Counted from the first letter of the stretch, positions 45,582-55,001 are shown. The stretch: DNA of 64,000 nucleotides from Alphaproteobacteria bacterium (GCA_005883305.1 VBAC01000001.1:744001-808000), one strand, 5' to 3'. Translations and numbers: made by a program. Notes: generated by a model from the sequence alone, not told the origin.

Positions 45582-47459
45582 TTGGCCACGGCCAGACATT
45601 TTCTCACCCCTGAAGAGGCGCGCTCCGACGCGCCGCTCGAGGCGGTCGTCGTCCGCTTCGCCGGCGATTCCGGCGACGGCATGCAGCTGACCGGCGGCCA
45701 GTTCACCCTATCCACCGCGCTCGCCGGCAACGATCTCGCCACCTTCCCCGATTTTCCGGCCGAGATCCGAGCGCCGCAGGGAACGACCTTCGGAGTATCG
45801 GCCTTCCAGATCAATTTCGGATCGGCGGCGATCGAGACCGCGGGCGACGCGCCCGACGTGCTGATCGCGATGAACCCGGCGGCGCTCAAGACCAACGTCG
45901 CGGACTTGAAGCAAGGCGGCCTGATCATCGCCGACGAAGGCGAGTTCGGCGCGCGCAACCTCGCCAAGGCCGGCTACGAGGGCAATCCGCTCGACGACGA
46001 CACGCTCGCCCGCTGGCATGTGATGCGGCTCAACATCTCGCAGCTGACGCTCGACGCGGTGAAGCCGTTCGGCCTCGGCAACAAGGAGGCGTTGCGCTGC
46101 AAGAACATGTGGACGCTCGGGCTTGCGCTCTGGATGTTCGACCGCGACCGCGGCCCGATCGTCGGCTGGCTCAAGGCCAAGTTCGCCAAGGCGCCCGAGC
46201 TCGCGGAGGCGAACATCGCCGCCCTGAACGCCGGTCACGCTTATGGCGAGACCGCCGAATTGGGCGCGATTCACCAGCATCATATCGATCCCGCGCCGGC
46301 CGAGCCCGGCCTCTACCGCACGGTGACCGGCGCCGAGGCGATCTCGATGGGGCTGGTCGCGGGCGCCCGGCTGGCCGGCCTGCCGATGTTCTTCGGTGGC
46401 TATCCGATCACGCCGGCGAGCGCGATCCTCCACCATCTCTCGCGGCTCAAGGAATATGGGGTCACCACCTTCCAGGCCGAGGACGAGATCGCCGCCATCG
46501 CCGCCTCGATCGGCGCGGCTTTCGCCGGCTCGCTCGGAGTCACCTCCTCCTCGGGGCCGGGAATCGCGCTCAAGACGGAGGCGATCGGCCTCGCGATCAT
46601 GACCGAGCTTCCGCTGGTGATCGTCAACTCGCAGCGCGGCGGGCCTTCGACGGGCCTTCCGACCAAGACCGAGCAATCGGACCTCTACCAGGCGGTCTAC
46701 GGCCGCAACGCCGACGCGCCGATGCCGGTGATCGCCGCGCGCTCGCCCGCCGACGCGTTCGACTGCGCCATCGAGGCCTGCCGCATCGCGGTGCAGTATA
46801 TGACCCCCGTCATGCTGCTGACCGACGGCTATATCGCCAATGCCGCCGAGCCCTGGAAGGTGCCGGACATGGGCGCCTACGAGCCCTTCCCGGTCGCGTT
46901 CCACGACGCGCCGCTCAGCGAGGGGGAGGCGGTCAACCCCTACAAGCGCGACGAGAAGCTGAAGCGCGTGTGGATCAAGCCCGGCACCGAAGGGCTGATG
47001 CACCGCATCGGCGGGATCGAGAAGAATGTCGGCACCGGCCATATCGACTACGATCCGGCCAACCACCAGGCGATGACCGACATCCGGCACGACAAGGTGG
47101 CGGGCATCGCCGATAGCTGCCCCGAGCAGGACGTCTGCCTCGGCCAGGAAGGCGGCAAGCTGGCGGTGGTCGGCTGGGGCTCGACCTTCGGTCCGATCCA
47201 CCAGGCGGTCCGCCGCGCGCGCCGGGAGGGCAAGGACGTCAGCCACATCCACATCCGCCACATCTGGCCGCTGCCCAATAATTTGGGCGATTTGCTAAGG
47301 TCTTACGGGCGGATCATCGTTCCGGAGATGAACAAGGGCCAGCTCAAGACATTGCTCCGGGACCAGTTCCTGGTCGACGCCCGCCCGGTCAACAAGGTCT
47401 CCGGCCAGCCGTTCAAGATCGCCGAGATCGAGGCGGCGATTCTGGAGGCGCTGGGGTGA
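45582..47459 (+). CDS. korA: 2-oxoacid:ferredoxin oxidoreductase, fused gamma-alpha subunit (2-oxoglutarate type)
   Basis: 625 residues. N-terminal gamma domain (about 20-190: VVVRFAGDSGDGMQLTGGQF, PEIRAPQGT-like FPAEIRAPQGTTFGVSAFQ) joined to the alpha domain (about 215-625: GYPITPAS, FQAEDEIAAI, SSGPGIALKTEAIG, SQRGGPSTGLPTKTEQSDL). This is the KorA layout of the alphaproteobacterial 2-oxoglutarate or general 2-oxoacid synthase. Start is TTG with AAGGA eight bases before, which begins ATARHFLTPEE; there is no ATG nearby. korB follows after a gap with two repeats and a tiny ORF. Confidence 0.94.
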   Translation: MATARHFLTPEEARSDAPLEAVVVRFAGDSGDGMQLTGGQFTLSTALAGNDLATFPDFPAEIRAPQGTTFGVSAFQINFGSAAIETAGDAPDVLIAMNPAALKTNVADLKQGGLIIADEGEFGARNLAKAGYEGNPLDDDTLARWHVMRLNISQLTLDAVKPFGLGNKEALRCKNMWTLGLALWMFDRDRGPIVGWLKAKFAKAPELAEANIAALNAGHAYGETAELGAIHQHHIDPAPAEPGLYRTVTGAEAISMGLVAGARLAGLPMFFGGYPITPASAILHHLSRLKEYGVTTFQAEDEIAAIAASIGAAFAGSLGVTSSSGPGIALKTEAIGLAIMTELPLVIVNSQRGGPSTGLPTKTEQSDLYQAVYGRNADAPMPVIAARSPADAFDCAIEACRIAVQYMTPVMLLTDGYIANAAEPWKVPDMGAYEPFPVAFHDAPLSEGEAVNPYKRDEKLKRVWIKPGTEGLMHRIGGIEKNVGTGHIDYDPANHQAMTDIRHDKVAGIADSCPEQDVCLGQEGGKLAVVGWGSTFGPIHQAVRRARREGKDVSHIHIRHIWPLPNNLGDLLRSYGRIIVPEMNKGQLKTLLRDQFLVDARPVNKVSGQPFKIAEIEAAILEALG

Positions 47460-47473
47460 GCCAGACCTCCGTC

Positions 47474-47558
47474 CGTCATTCCCGCGAAAGCGGGAATCCA
47501 GCTTGCGAACCGGAGCGGCAGGAAGGAAAGCTGGACCCCCGCTTTCGCGGGGGTGACG
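47474..47558. repeat. CATTCCCGCGAAAGCGGGAATC-type inverted repeat (copy 2)
   Basis: Left CGTCATTCCCGCGAAAGCGG with GAATCCAGC, right GCTGGACCCCCGCTTTCGCG with GGGGTGACG. Same family as the copy before valS. Lies directly after korA. Confidence 0.85.
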
Positions 47559-47589
47559 AAAAGGGGCGTGTCATGGGCGGAGAGGCCGC

Positions 47590-47664
47590 ATGAACCCGCC
47601 CCGCGTCATCCCGATGGTGGTGATGCTGATCCTGGTCGCGTTCCTGATTTATTATTTGAGGTAA
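47590..47664 (+). CDS. possible 24-residue membrane peptide between korA and korB
   Basis: ATG with GGAG seven to eight bases upstream, then codons for MNPPRVIPMVVMLILVAFLI and YYLR before TAA. It would be a single hydrophobic helix with an N-terminal Pro/Arg head and C-terminal Arg, typical of small membrane proteins. It sits in a gap otherwise made of two repeats, one on each side. Evidence is only the ORF, its ribosome binding site and the composition, so it may not be translated. Confidence 0.5.
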   Translation: MNPPRVIPMVVMLILVAFLIYYLR

Positions 47665-47673
47665 GAGTGAACT

Positions 47674-47729
47674 CCGTTCCCCGGCGAAGGCCGGGGCCCA
47701 GGCCTGGACATCGGTCTTCGCCGGTGAAC
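47674..47729. repeat. CCGTTCCCCGGCGAAGG-type inverted repeat (copy 2)
   Basis: Left arm CCGTTCCCCGGCGAAGGCCG with GGGCCCAGGCC, right arm GGTCTTCGCCGGTGAAC; shorter and more degenerate than copies 1 and 3. It ends 11 bases before the korB start and just upstream of its ribosome binding site. Confidence 0.8.
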
Positions 47730-47740
47730 AAGGAAGAGAA

Positions 47741-48763
47741 ATGAACGAGATAACCAAGCTCACGGCGAAGGATTTCGCCACCGACCAGGAGGTGCGCTGG
47801 TGCCCCGGCTGCGGCGATTACGCGGTGCTGAAGGCGGTGCAGCGCACGATGCCCGATCTCGGCGCCGATCCGTCGAAGACCGTGTTCGTCTCTGGCATCG
47901 GCTGCTCGTCGCGCTTCCCTTATTACATGGAGACCTACGGCTTCCACACGATCCACGGCCGAGCGCCCGCGGTGGCCACGGGCGTGAAGCTCGCCAATCC
48001 CGATCTCGACGTGTGGATCATCACCGGCGACGGCGACGCATTGAGCATCGGCGGCAACCACACGATGCACATCCTCAGGCGGAACCTCGATTGCCAAATC
48101 CTGCTGTTCAACAACGAGATTTACGGCCTGACCAAGGGCCAATATTCGCCCACGTCGCGAGTCGGCACACGCTCGCCGTCCACCCCGTTCGGCTCGGTCG
48201 ACCGCCCGGTCCGCCCCTGCGCCTTCGCCTTGGGCTCGGGCGGCCGTTTCGTCGCCCGGGCGATCGACGTTCACAAGAACCTTCCCGACGTGCTCAAGGC
48301 CGCCCATGCGCACAAGGGCACGTCCTTCGTCGAGATCTTCCAGAACTGCATCGTCTACAATGACGACGTCTTCGCGCCGTTCACCGCCAGGGAGAATGCC
48401 GGCAAGCAGCTCTGGCTGAAGCCCGGCGAGCCGATGCTGTTCGACAACAATAGCAAGGGCCTGACGCTCGACCGCCAGGCGCTGAACCTCAAGGTCGTCG
48501 ATGTCGCGGACGGCGACTGGCGCTCGGCCGACGTGATCGTCCACGATCCCAAGAACAAGGCCGTCGCGCACATGCTGATCGACATGCCGATCGGCAGCTT
48601 CCCGATGGCGCTCGGCGTGATCTACGACGATCCGCGCCCGACCTTCGAAAGCGCGGTGCGCGAGCAGAACGCGGCCGCCGCCGCCGGCAAGCCCGCCGAC
48701 CTCCAGGCGCTCGTCTCCAAGGGCCAGACGTGGCAGGTCGATAAGGAGCCGCGCGAGATCTAG
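47741..48763 (+). CDS. korB: 2-oxoacid:ferredoxin oxidoreductase subunit beta
   Basis: Thiamine-diphosphate subunit, 340 residues. WCPGCGDYAVL and SGIGCSSRFPYY near the N-terminus (CxxC and Fe-S/TPP region), GDGDALSIGGNHTMHILRRN (TPP/Mg motif GDG...N), then NNEIYGLTKGQYSPTS and FVEIFQNCIVYND. Together with KorA it converts 2-oxoglutarate (or another 2-oxoacid) and CoA to the acyl-CoA with reduced ferredoxin. Start ATG preceded by AAGGAAGAG. A CFA-synthase-like gene follows after nine bases. Confidence 0.95.
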   Translation: MNEITKLTAKDFATDQEVRWCPGCGDYAVLKAVQRTMPDLGADPSKTVFVSGIGCSSRFPYYMETYGFHTIHGRAPAVATGVKLANPDLDVWIITGDGDALSIGGNHTMHILRRNLDCQILLFNNEIYGLTKGQYSPTSRVGTRSPSTPFGSVDRPVRPCAFALGSGGRFVARAIDVHKNLPDVLKAAHAHKGTSFVEIFQNCIVYNDDVFAPFTARENAGKQLWLKPGEPMLFDNNSKGLTLDRQALNLKVVDVADGDWRSADVIVHDPKNKAVAHMLIDMPIGSFPMALGVIYDDPRPTFESAVREQNAAAAAGKPADLQALVSKGQTWQVDKEPREI

Positions 48764-48772
48764 GCGCTTTTG

Positions 48773-50026
48773 ATGCTGCACAGGGGGAGACATCTGGTCG
48801 CGGCCGACCGAGCGCTCGCCACCGGCGGGGGCGTCTTCGCTCGGCTGTTCGCCGGGCGCTTCCACGCCATATTGGGCAGGATCGACGCCGGAGTCGCGCA
48901 CGGGCGGCTCGACCTCACCTTGCCGGACGGCGTCTTCCGGGTCCTTGGCGGGCGTGGGCAGGGGCCGGTCGCGGCCGTCCATATCAGCAGCTGGCGCGCT
49001 CTGGCGCGGCTCGCCGCCTCCGGGTCGGTCGGCTGGTACAAGGCCTGGGCACACGGCGAATGGGCGAGCCCCGATCCCGTCGCCCTGTTCGACCTGTTCA
49101 TGCGCAACGCCGACACGCTCGGCGACGCGGCGCGCGCCAAGGGGCCGTGGCGGCTGGTCAATCGGATCGCCCACGCACTGCGCTCCAACGGCAAGCGCCG
49201 CGCGCGGCGCAACATCGCCCATCATTACGACCTCGGGAACGATTTCTACGCCGCCTGGCTGGACGCGGGCATGACCTATTCGAGCGCGATCTTCGCCGCG
49301 CCCGAAGACAGCCTCGAGGCCGCCCAGGAGCACAAGGTCCGCCTGCTGCTCGACCGGCTCGACCTGAAGCCCGGCCGCCACCTGCTCGAAATCGGCTGCG
49401 GCTGGGGCGGCCTCGCCGAGATTGCCGCGCGCGATTACGGTGTGAGGGTTACCGCGCTCACCTTGTCCGCCGAGCAGAAGGCCTATGCCGACGGGCGGCT
49501 CGCCCATGCCGGGCTTTCCGGGCAGGTCGAGGTGGCACTCACCGACTATCGCGACGTGAAAGGCCGGTTCGACGCCGTCGCCTCGGTCGAGATGGTCGAG
49601 GCGGTGGGCCAGGAATATTGGCCCGCCTACCTGAGGACGATCGCCCGAGTGCTGAAGCCCGGCGGCAAGGCCGCGATCCAGCTGATCTCGATCCGCGAGG
49701 CTTTGTTCGACCATTATGCGGCGAACACCGATTTCATCCAGGCCTATATCTTCCCCGGCGGCCTGCTGATCAGCGAGCCGCGCTTCGCCGCCATCGCCGC
49801 GAAGGCCGGCCTCTCCTGGCATGACCGCGTCGGCTACGGCGCCGATTATGCCGAGACGCTGCATCGCTGGCGTGCGCGCTATGAGGAAGCGGTGAGCGAG
49901 GGGCGACTCCCGCACGGCTTCGACGAGGCCTTTCACGATCTGTGGCGCTATTACCTGATGTACTGCGAAGGCGGCTTCCGCAGCGGCGGCATCGACGTCG
50001 CGCAGGTGACCCTGGTTCGGTCCTAG
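48773..50026 (+). CDS. cyclopropane-fatty-acyl-phospholipid synthase family methyltransferase
   Basis: 417 residues. An N-terminal domain of about 120 residues, then NIAHHYDLGNDFYAAWLD, MTYSSAIF, LEIGCGWGGLAEIAA (SAM motif I), VTALTLSAEQKAYA, SVEMVEAVGQEYWP, IQLISIREALFDHY and FIQAYIFPGGLL: all classical CFA synthase signatures including the DLGND and Glu/His/Tyr active-site surroundings. Acts on unsaturated phospholipid acyl chains or a relative of them. A TTG three bases earlier could also start. It is nine bases behind korB, so co-transcription is likely although the pathway link is unclear. Confidence 0.9.
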   Translation: MLHRGRHLVAADRALATGGGVFARLFAGRFHAILGRIDAGVAHGRLDLTLPDGVFRVLGGRGQGPVAAVHISSWRALARLAASGSVGWYKAWAHGEWASPDPVALFDLFMRNADTLGDAARAKGPWRLVNRIAHALRSNGKRRARRNIAHHYDLGNDFYAAWLDAGMTYSSAIFAAPEDSLEAAQEHKVRLLLDRLDLKPGRHLLEIGCGWGGLAEIAARDYGVRVTALTLSAEQKAYADGRLAHAGLSGQVEVALTDYRDVKGRFDAVASVEMVEAVGQEYWPAYLRTIARVLKPGGKAAIQLISIREALFDHYAANTDFIQAYIFPGGLLISEPRFAAIAAKAGLSWHDRVGYGADYAETLHRWRARYEEAVSEGRLPHGFDEAFHDLWRYYLMYCEGGFRSGGIDVAQVTLVRS

Positions 50027-50053
50027 AGTCGAACGCGGCCCGATTAGACGATA

Positions 50054-50198
50054 CCGTTCCCCGGCGAAGGCCGGGGCCCAGGAGCCGAAGGCTTTGGGAG
50101 GTTCCGGGCAGAGTCGCTCGACGAGAAAGCGACATTGAAGGTTCGCCGCAGGGTCCCGGCTACCGCCGGGCCTGGGCCCCGGCCTTCGCCGGGGAACG
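50054..50198. repeat. CCGTTCCCCGGCGAAGG-type inverted repeat (copy 3)
   Basis: Left arm CCGTTCCCCGGCGAAGGCCG with GGGCCCAGGAGCCGAAGG, right arm GGGCCTGGGCCCCGGCCTTC with GCCGGGGAACG. The region between the arms is about 85 bases. Lies in the convergent gap between the CFA-like gene and the SDR gene. Closest to copy 1, which also contains AGGAGCC. Confidence 0.88.
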
Positions 50199-50220
50199 CT
50201 CGAACTTGGGCGAAACGCGA

Positions 50221-50931
50221 CTAACGCCCGACCTCGAGCCGATACCCGCTCTCGAAATCCCCGCTCAGCAACTCCACTACCGCGTCCGCCACCGCGCTCG
50301 GCGCCTTGAGCGTCGCCGGATCCTCCCCAGGATAGGCCCGCGCGCGCATCTGGGTCGCGGTCGCGCCGGGATCCACGATCGCGACCTTGAGCGGCACGAG
50401 GTTCTTCATCTCCTCGCCATAGCTCAGCACCAAGGTTTCCAGCGCGGCCTTGGAGGCGCCATAGGCGCCCCAATAGGCGCGCGGGCTCGCGCCGACGCTG
50501 GAGGTCATCGCGATCACGCGAGCGCCAAGGCTTCGCCGCAGCATCGGATCGAAGCCGGCGATCAGTGCCTGCTGGGCAAGCAGGTTGAGCGTCAGCAGCC
50601 TGTTGAATTCCTTGCCGTCGATTTGCGGCACCGGGGTCAGCGTGCCGAGCGTCGCGGCATTGAGCACGAGCACGTCAAGCGCGTGCCAGCGCCCACCCAC
50701 CGCCGCCGCCAGCTTGCCGATCGCTTCCGGGGCGGTGAGGTCGAGCGGCGCGATCGTCGCTGCGCCGCCCGCTGCATGGATCTGTTCCTCGACGGCCTCG
50801 AGCTTGGCCGAGTCGCGCGCGACGAGCACGACGTGCGCGCCCTCCCGCGCGAGCGCGATGGCCATCGCCGCACCGATCCCCTCGCTCGCGCCGGTCACCA
50901 GCGCGAGTTGCGTCTCCAGAAAACCCGTCAT
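50221..50931 (-). CDS. SDR family NAD(P)-dependent oxidoreductase
   Basis: 236 residues, short-chain dehydrogenase: TGxxxGIG as TGASEGIGAAMAIALA near 14-28, VLNAATLGTL (N-A-A/G) near 85, catalytic Ser in SSVGASPRAYWGAYGASKAALE with Tyr-x-x-x-Lys (YGASK) near 155 and PGATATQMR near 190. Substrate unknown. It is 10 bases downstream of purF on the same strand; purF-SDR is a usual alphaproteobacterial pair. Confidence 0.92.
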   Translation of the reverse strand: MTGFLETQLALVTGASEGIGAAMAIALAREGAHVVLVARDSAKLEAVEEQIHAAGGAATIAPLDLTAPEAIGKLAAAVGGRWHALDVLVLNAATLGTLTPVPQIDGKEFNRLLTLNLLAQQALIAGFDPMLRRSLGARVIAMTSSVGASPRAYWGAYGASKAALETLVLSYGEEMKNLVPLKVAIVDPGATATQMRARAYPGEDPATLKAPSAVADAVVELLSGDFESGYRLEVGR

Positions 50932-50941
50932 CCTATCTCCG

Positions 50942-52402
50942 TCAGGCCACGCGCGCCTCAGCGAGCATCAGCTGGTTGCGCCTCTCCAAATCCTCCTGGT
51001 CGGTCAGGCCGGTCGGATAGTCGCCGGTGAAGCAGGCGTCGCAGGTCTGCGGGGCCGCTCCGTCACGCCGCTCCTCGCCGATCGCGCGGTAGAGGCCGTC
51101 GATCGAGACGAAGGCTAGGCTGTCGGCGTGGATATATTTGTTCATCTCGGCCACATCCATCTGCGCGGCGAGCAATTTGGCGCGCTCGGGCGTGTCCACG
51201 CCGTAGAAACAGCTATGGCGCGTCGGGGGGCTGGCGATGCGCATGTGCACCTCGCGCGCGCCGGCCTCGCGCATCATCTGGACGATCTTGAGGCTTGTCG
51301 TCCCGCGAACGATCGAATCGTCGACGAGCACGATGCTCTTGCCGTGGATGAGGGCGCTGTTGGCATTGTGCTTCAGCTTGACTCCGAGGTGGCGAACCTG
51401 GTCGCTGGGCTGGATGAAGGTCCGTCCGACATAGTGCGAGCGGATGATTCCGAGCTCGAAGGGAATGCCGCTTTCCTGGGCGTAGCCGATCGCCGCAGGC
51501 ACGCCCGAATCGGGGACCGGAACGACGAGATCGGCCTCGACCGGGCTTTCCTTGGCGAGCTCGGCGCCGATCCGCTTGCGCACATTGTAGACGCTATGGC
51601 CGTCGATCACGCTGTCGGGCCTCGAGAAATAGATATGCTCGAAGATGCAGGGCCTCGGCCGCACCGCCGCGAACGGGCGGTGGGAGCGGACGCCCTGGTC
51701 CGAGACCTCGATCAGCTCGCCGGGCTCGATCGTTCGCAAATAGGTCGCGCCGACCACGTCGAGCGCCACCGTCTCGGAGGCGAAGATATAGGCCTCGCCG
51801 AGCCGGCCCATGACCAGCGGACGGATGCCGAGCGGGTCGCGGCAGGCGATGATGCCCTCCGCGGTCAGGCAGACCAGGGAATAGGCGCCCTCGACCTGCT
51901 TCAGGGCGTCGATGAAGCGGTCGAGCAGGGTGCGGTATTCGCTCGTGGCGACGAGGTGGATAATCACCTCGGTGTCGCTGGTGGACTGGAAGATCGAGCC
52001 GCGCCGGTTGAGCTCGCCGCGAAGCCGCATGGCGTTGGAGATGTTGCCGTTATGGGCGACGGCGAAGCCGCCCGAGGCGAGCTCGGCGAACAAAGGCTGG
52101 ACGTTGCGGAGCGCCGTCTCGCCGGTGGTCGAGTAGCGGACATGGCCGATCGCGGCGCGCCCGGCGAGGGCGCGGATCACCTCGTCCTTGTCGAAATTGC
52201 CGGCGACATGGCCCATCGCCCGATGATTGTGGAAGGTGCGGCCGTCCCACGAGGTGATTCCGGCCGCTTCCTGTCCCCGGTGCTGAAGGGCGTGGAGGCC
52301 GAGCGCGACGATGGCCGAAGCGCTGTCCGCGCCCCAAATGCCGAACACGCCGCATTCCTCGCGGAGCTTGTCATCGTCGAAGGGATGGGTGGTCAGCATC
52401 AT
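50942..52402 (-). CDS. purF: amidophosphoribosyltransferase
   Basis: Commits PRPP to purine synthesis using glutamine ammonia. N-terminal Ntn glutaminase with the nucleophile Cys in EECGVFGIWG (Cys17 with this start), RYSTTGE, NGNISNA and STSDTEVI; C-terminal PRTase with VDDSIVRGTTSLKIV near 350. No cleavable propeptide beyond a short leader. The start is one of two adjacent ATGs (or a GTG 33 bases upstream), with AGGAT just before. cvpA, its usual neighbour, is 40 kb away. Divergent from a MerR regulator gene. Confidence 0.95.
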   Translation of the reverse strand: MMLTTHPFDDDKLREECGVFGIWGADSASAIVALGLHALQHRGQEAAGITSWDGRTFHNHRAMGHVAGNFDKDEVIRALAGRAAIGHVRYSTTGETALRNVQPLFAELASGGFAVAHNGNISNAMRLRGELNRRGSIFQSTSDTEVIIHLVATSEYRTLLDRFIDALKQVEGAYSLVCLTAEGIIACRDPLGIRPLVMGRLGEAYIFASETVALDVVGATYLRTIEPGELIEVSDQGVRSHRPFAAVRPRPCIFEHIYFSRPDSVIDGHSVYNVRKRIGAELAKESPVEADLVVPVPDSGVPAAIGYAQESGIPFELGIIRSHYVGRTFIQPSDQVRHLGVKLKHNANSALIHGKSIVLVDDSIVRGTTSLKIVQMMREAGAREVHMRIASPPTRHSCFYGVDTPERAKLLAAQMDVAEMNKYIHADSLAFVSIDGLYRAIGEERRDGAAPQTCDACFTGDYPTGLTDQEDLERRNQLMLAEARVA

Positions 52403-52484
52403 ATCCTGCACGCCGCGGTCGAGGCATATAGGCACCGCTTCGGCCTTTGTCGCCCCCGGCGATTTACGGGGCGGTTCTTGACGC

Positions 52485-52498
52485 TGACGTTAACGTAA
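52485..52498. promoter_or_regulatory. candidate MerR-type operator ACGTTAACGT
   Basis: Perfect 10-bp palindrome ACGTTAACGT with flanking TG/AA, 14-28 bases upstream of the MerR gene start and just after TTGACG (-35-like). This resembles operators of LiuR-type MerR regulators of acyl-CoA metabolism. It may serve autoregulation; whether it affects the divergent purF is unknown. Confidence 0.5.
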
Positions 52499-52512
52499 AC
52501 TACCCCTTCCCG

Positions 52513-52935
52513 ATGCCCGAAACCGCGCTCCATTCGGACTATCGCAAGCCGCGGCAGGTCCGCACCTATTCGATTTCCGAGCTTTGCGACGAGTTCGGAG
52601 TCACCGCCCGCGCGCTTCGCTTCTACGAGGACGAGGGGCTGATCGCGCCTCAGCGCCAGGGCCTCGCACGCATCTATTCGTGGCGCGACCGCGCCCGGCT
52701 CGCCTGGATCCTTCGCGGCAAGCGCGTCGGCTTCTCGCTCAGCGAGATCCGCGAGATGATCGACCTCTACGACGTCGGCGACGGCCGCCACGAGCAGCGC
52801 CGAGTGACGCTCGAGAAATGCCGCGCGCGGGTCGATCAGCTGACAAAGCAGAAGCTCGATATCGACGCCACGATCGACGAGCTCGAACGGTTCATCGCCA
52901 TGGTCGGGGCGTCCGACGCCACGCTCGCCGGGTGA
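52513..52935 (+). CDS. MerR family transcriptional regulator
   Basis: 140 residues. Winged-helix DNA-binding domain [26 protein letters not shown], then [39 protein letters not shown] and a C-terminal coiled coil ([29 protein letters not shown]). No metal-binding Cys pair, so it is of the ligand-type (LiuR-like) rather than metal-type. Start [20 protein letters not shown] is chosen after the operator; the earlier frame start would place the operator inside the gene. The following acyl-CoA dehydrogenase gene is the likely target by position. Confidence 0.9.
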   Translation: MPETALHSDYRKPRQVRTYSISELCDEFGVTARALRFYEDEGLIAPQRQGLARIYSWRDRARLAWILRGKRVGFSLSEIREMIDLYDVGDGRHEQRRVTLEKCRARVDQLTKQKLDIDATIDELERFIAMVGASDATLAG

Positions 52936-52965
52936 GGGTGGGATGCCCGGATTCGCCTCGCTTTC

Positions 52966-53065
52966 CGCTCATCCTGAGGAGCCGGTGAGCCTGTCGAACC
53001 GGCGTCTCGAAGGAGGTCCTTCGAGACGGGCCTTCGCCAAACTCAGTCCCTCCTCGGGGTGAGCG
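52966..53065. repeat. CGCTCATCCTGAGGA-type inverted repeat
   Basis: Left arm CGCTCATCCTGAGGA, right arm TCCTCGGGGTGAGCG; inner GTCTCGAAGGA / TCCTTCGAGAC. A familiar intergenic repeat type of sphingomonads, here between the MerR and acyl-CoA dehydrogenase genes, so these two may be separately transcribed. Confidence 0.82.
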
Positions 53066-53107
53066 AGATCAACATAGACGCGCCAAGCAATACAAGGACC
53101 GCATCAG

Positions 53108-54904
53108 ATGCCCAGCTACACCGCCCCCGTCGCCGACACGCGCTACGTGCTCGAGGAGGTGCTCGGGATCGAGCGCTATTCGAACCTGCCGGGCTTCGAG
53201 AATGCGACTCCTGACCTGATCGAGGCGATCCTTACCGAGGGCGGCCGCTTCGCCGCCGAGGTGCTTCATCCGCTCAACCGCGTCGGCGACGAAATCGGCT
53301 GCAAGCGCAATACCGACGGATCGGTCACCACCCCGCCGGGCTTCAAGGAGGCGTGGGACCAGTTCGTCGCCGGCGGCTGGACCACGCTGTCCGCGCCCGA
53401 GGAATATGGCGGGCAGGGGCTGCCCTCGGTCATCGCCACCGCGATCACCGAATATCTCCTCTCGGCCAACCAAGCGTTCGAGATGTATAACGGCCTGACC
53501 CAGGGCGCGGTCGCGGCCCTGCTGGTCAAGGGCACCGACGAGCAGAAGCGGACCTGGGTTCCGAACATGGTCTCCGGCAAGTGGACCGGCACGATGAACC
53601 TGACCGAGCCGCATTGCGGCACCGATCTTGGCCTGTTGAAGACCCGCGCCGATCCGCAAGCCGACGGCAGCTACAAGCTGACCGGCACCAAGATCTTCAT
53701 CTCCTCGGGCGAGCACGACCTTTCCGAGAACATCGTCCACATGGTGATCGCCAAGATCGCCGGCGCGCCAGACAGCGTGAAGGGCATCTCGCTCTTCCTC
53801 GTCCCCAAGTTCCTGGTGGGCGAGGATAGCTCGCTCGGCGAACGCAACGCGCTTTCCTGCGGCTCGATCGAGGAGAAGATGGGGATCCACGGCAATTCGA
53901 CCTGCGTGATGAATTATGACGGGGCGACCGGCTATCTGGTCGGCGAGGCGGAGAAGGGCCTCGCGGCGATGTTCATCATGATGAACGCGGCGCGGCTCGG
54001 AGTCGGTCTGCAGGGGCTCGCGCAGGGCGAGATCGCCTATCAGAACGCTGTCGCCTACGCGAAGGACCGGCGGCAGGGCAGGGCGCTCGTTCCGGACGCG
54101 CGCGATCCGGACGCCCGCGCCGATCCGATCATCGTCCATCCCGACGTCCGCCGGATGCTGATGGAGGCGCGCGCGTTCAATGAGGCGGCGCGCGCTCTGG
54201 TCCTGTGGGGCGCGCTTCAGGTCGATCTCTCGCGCCGCGCGCAGAGCGAGGAGGAGCGCGTCGCTGCCGACGACCTGCTCGGCCTGCTCACCCCGGTCAT
54301 CAAGGGCTACCTCACCGACAAAGGGTTCGAGGCGGCGGTCAACAGCCAGCAGATATTCGGCGGCCACGGCTATATTCGCGAGCACGGCATGGAGCAGTTC
54401 GTCCGCGACGCGCGGATCGCCCAGATCTACGAAGGCACCAACGGCATCCAGGCGCTCGACCTGGTCGGCCGCAAGCTGGGCAAGGACAATGGCCGGGCGA
54501 TCCAGGCCTTCTTCAAGCTGGCCGGCGAGGAAGCGGCGGCGGGGAAAAGCGATCCGGAGCTGGAGAAGATCGCCGGCGCGCTCGAGCGGGGCCTCGGCGA
54601 TCTCCAGACCGCGACCATGTGGCTGATGCAGAACGGGCTCGTCAACCCCAACAATGCCGGCGCCGCGGCCTATCCCTATATGATTCTGATGGGGACGGTC
54701 GCGCTCGGCCTGATGTGGCTGCGCATGGCCAAGGCGAGCGCCGCGGCGCTGGCGAACGGCGCCGCCAATGCCGATTTCCACCAGGGCAAGCTGCTCACCG
54801 CCCGCTTCTTCGCGGACCGGATCATGCCCCAGACCAACGCCGAGCGCCGAAAGCTGGAGGCCGGGGCGGAGAGCATCATGGCGCTTCCGGCCGAGGCCTT
54901 CTAG
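53108..54904 (+). CDS. acyl-CoA dehydrogenase with extra C-terminal domain
   Basis: 598 residues, FAD enzyme for alpha-beta oxidation of acyl-Co[18 protein letters not shown] and [10 protein letters not shown] (FAD/substrate), [20 protein letters not shown], then [36 protein letters not shown] with the catalytic Glu in the YEGTNGIQ motif. The last ~130 residues ([11 protein letters not shown]...[20 protein letters not shown]) are the long-chain ACAD C-terminal extension. ATG follows AAGGA. Preceded by a LiuR-like regulator, suggesting induction by an acyl-CoA; chain-length preference is unknown. Confidence 0.94.
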   Translation: MPSYTAPVADTRYVLEEVLGIERYSNLPGFENATPDLIEAILTEGGRFAAEVLHPLNRVGDEIGCKRNTDGSVTTPPGFKEAWDQFVAGGWTTLSAPEEYGGQGLPSVIATAITEYLLSANQAFEMYNGLTQGAVAALLVKGTDEQKRTWVPNMVSGKWTGTMNLTEPHCGTDLGLLKTRADPQADGSYKLTGTKIFISSGEHDLSENIVHMVIAKIAGAPDSVKGISLFLVPKFLVGEDSSLGERNALSCGSIEEKMGIHGNSTCVMNYDGATGYLVGEAEKGLAAMFIMMNAARLGVGLQGLAQGEIAYQNAVAYAKDRRQGRALVPDARDPDARADPIIVHPDVRRMLMEARAFNEAARALVLWGALQVDLSRRAQSEEERVAADDLLGLLTPVIKGYLTDKGFEAAVNSQQIFGGHGYIREHGMEQFVRDARIAQIYEGTNGIQALDLVGRKLGKDNGRAIQAFFKLAGEEAAAGKSDPELEKIAGALERGLGDLQTATMWLMQNGLVNPNNAGAAAYPYMILMGTVALGLMWLRMAKASAAALANGAANADFHQGKLLTARFFADRIMPQTNAERRKLEAGAESIMALPAEAF

Positions 54905-55001
54905 CACTGCCAGCGCGCGACCGTTCGCCTCGATCCTGTCAGGGCTTCGCGAGAACGAGCGATCGCGCAAGCAGCATAAAGACCAAGTGCGGGCCGGGAC
55001 T

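Noticed and set aside
45582-48763. KorAB as an acquired anaerobic gene set
   Set aside because: Codon use is like the neighbours and aerobic alphaproteobacteria often carry these genes, so there is no sign of transfer.
47606-50473. 955-codon minus-strand open frame across korB and the CFA-like gene
   Set aside because: It spans two well-supported plus-strand genes and two repeats; no recognisable motif.
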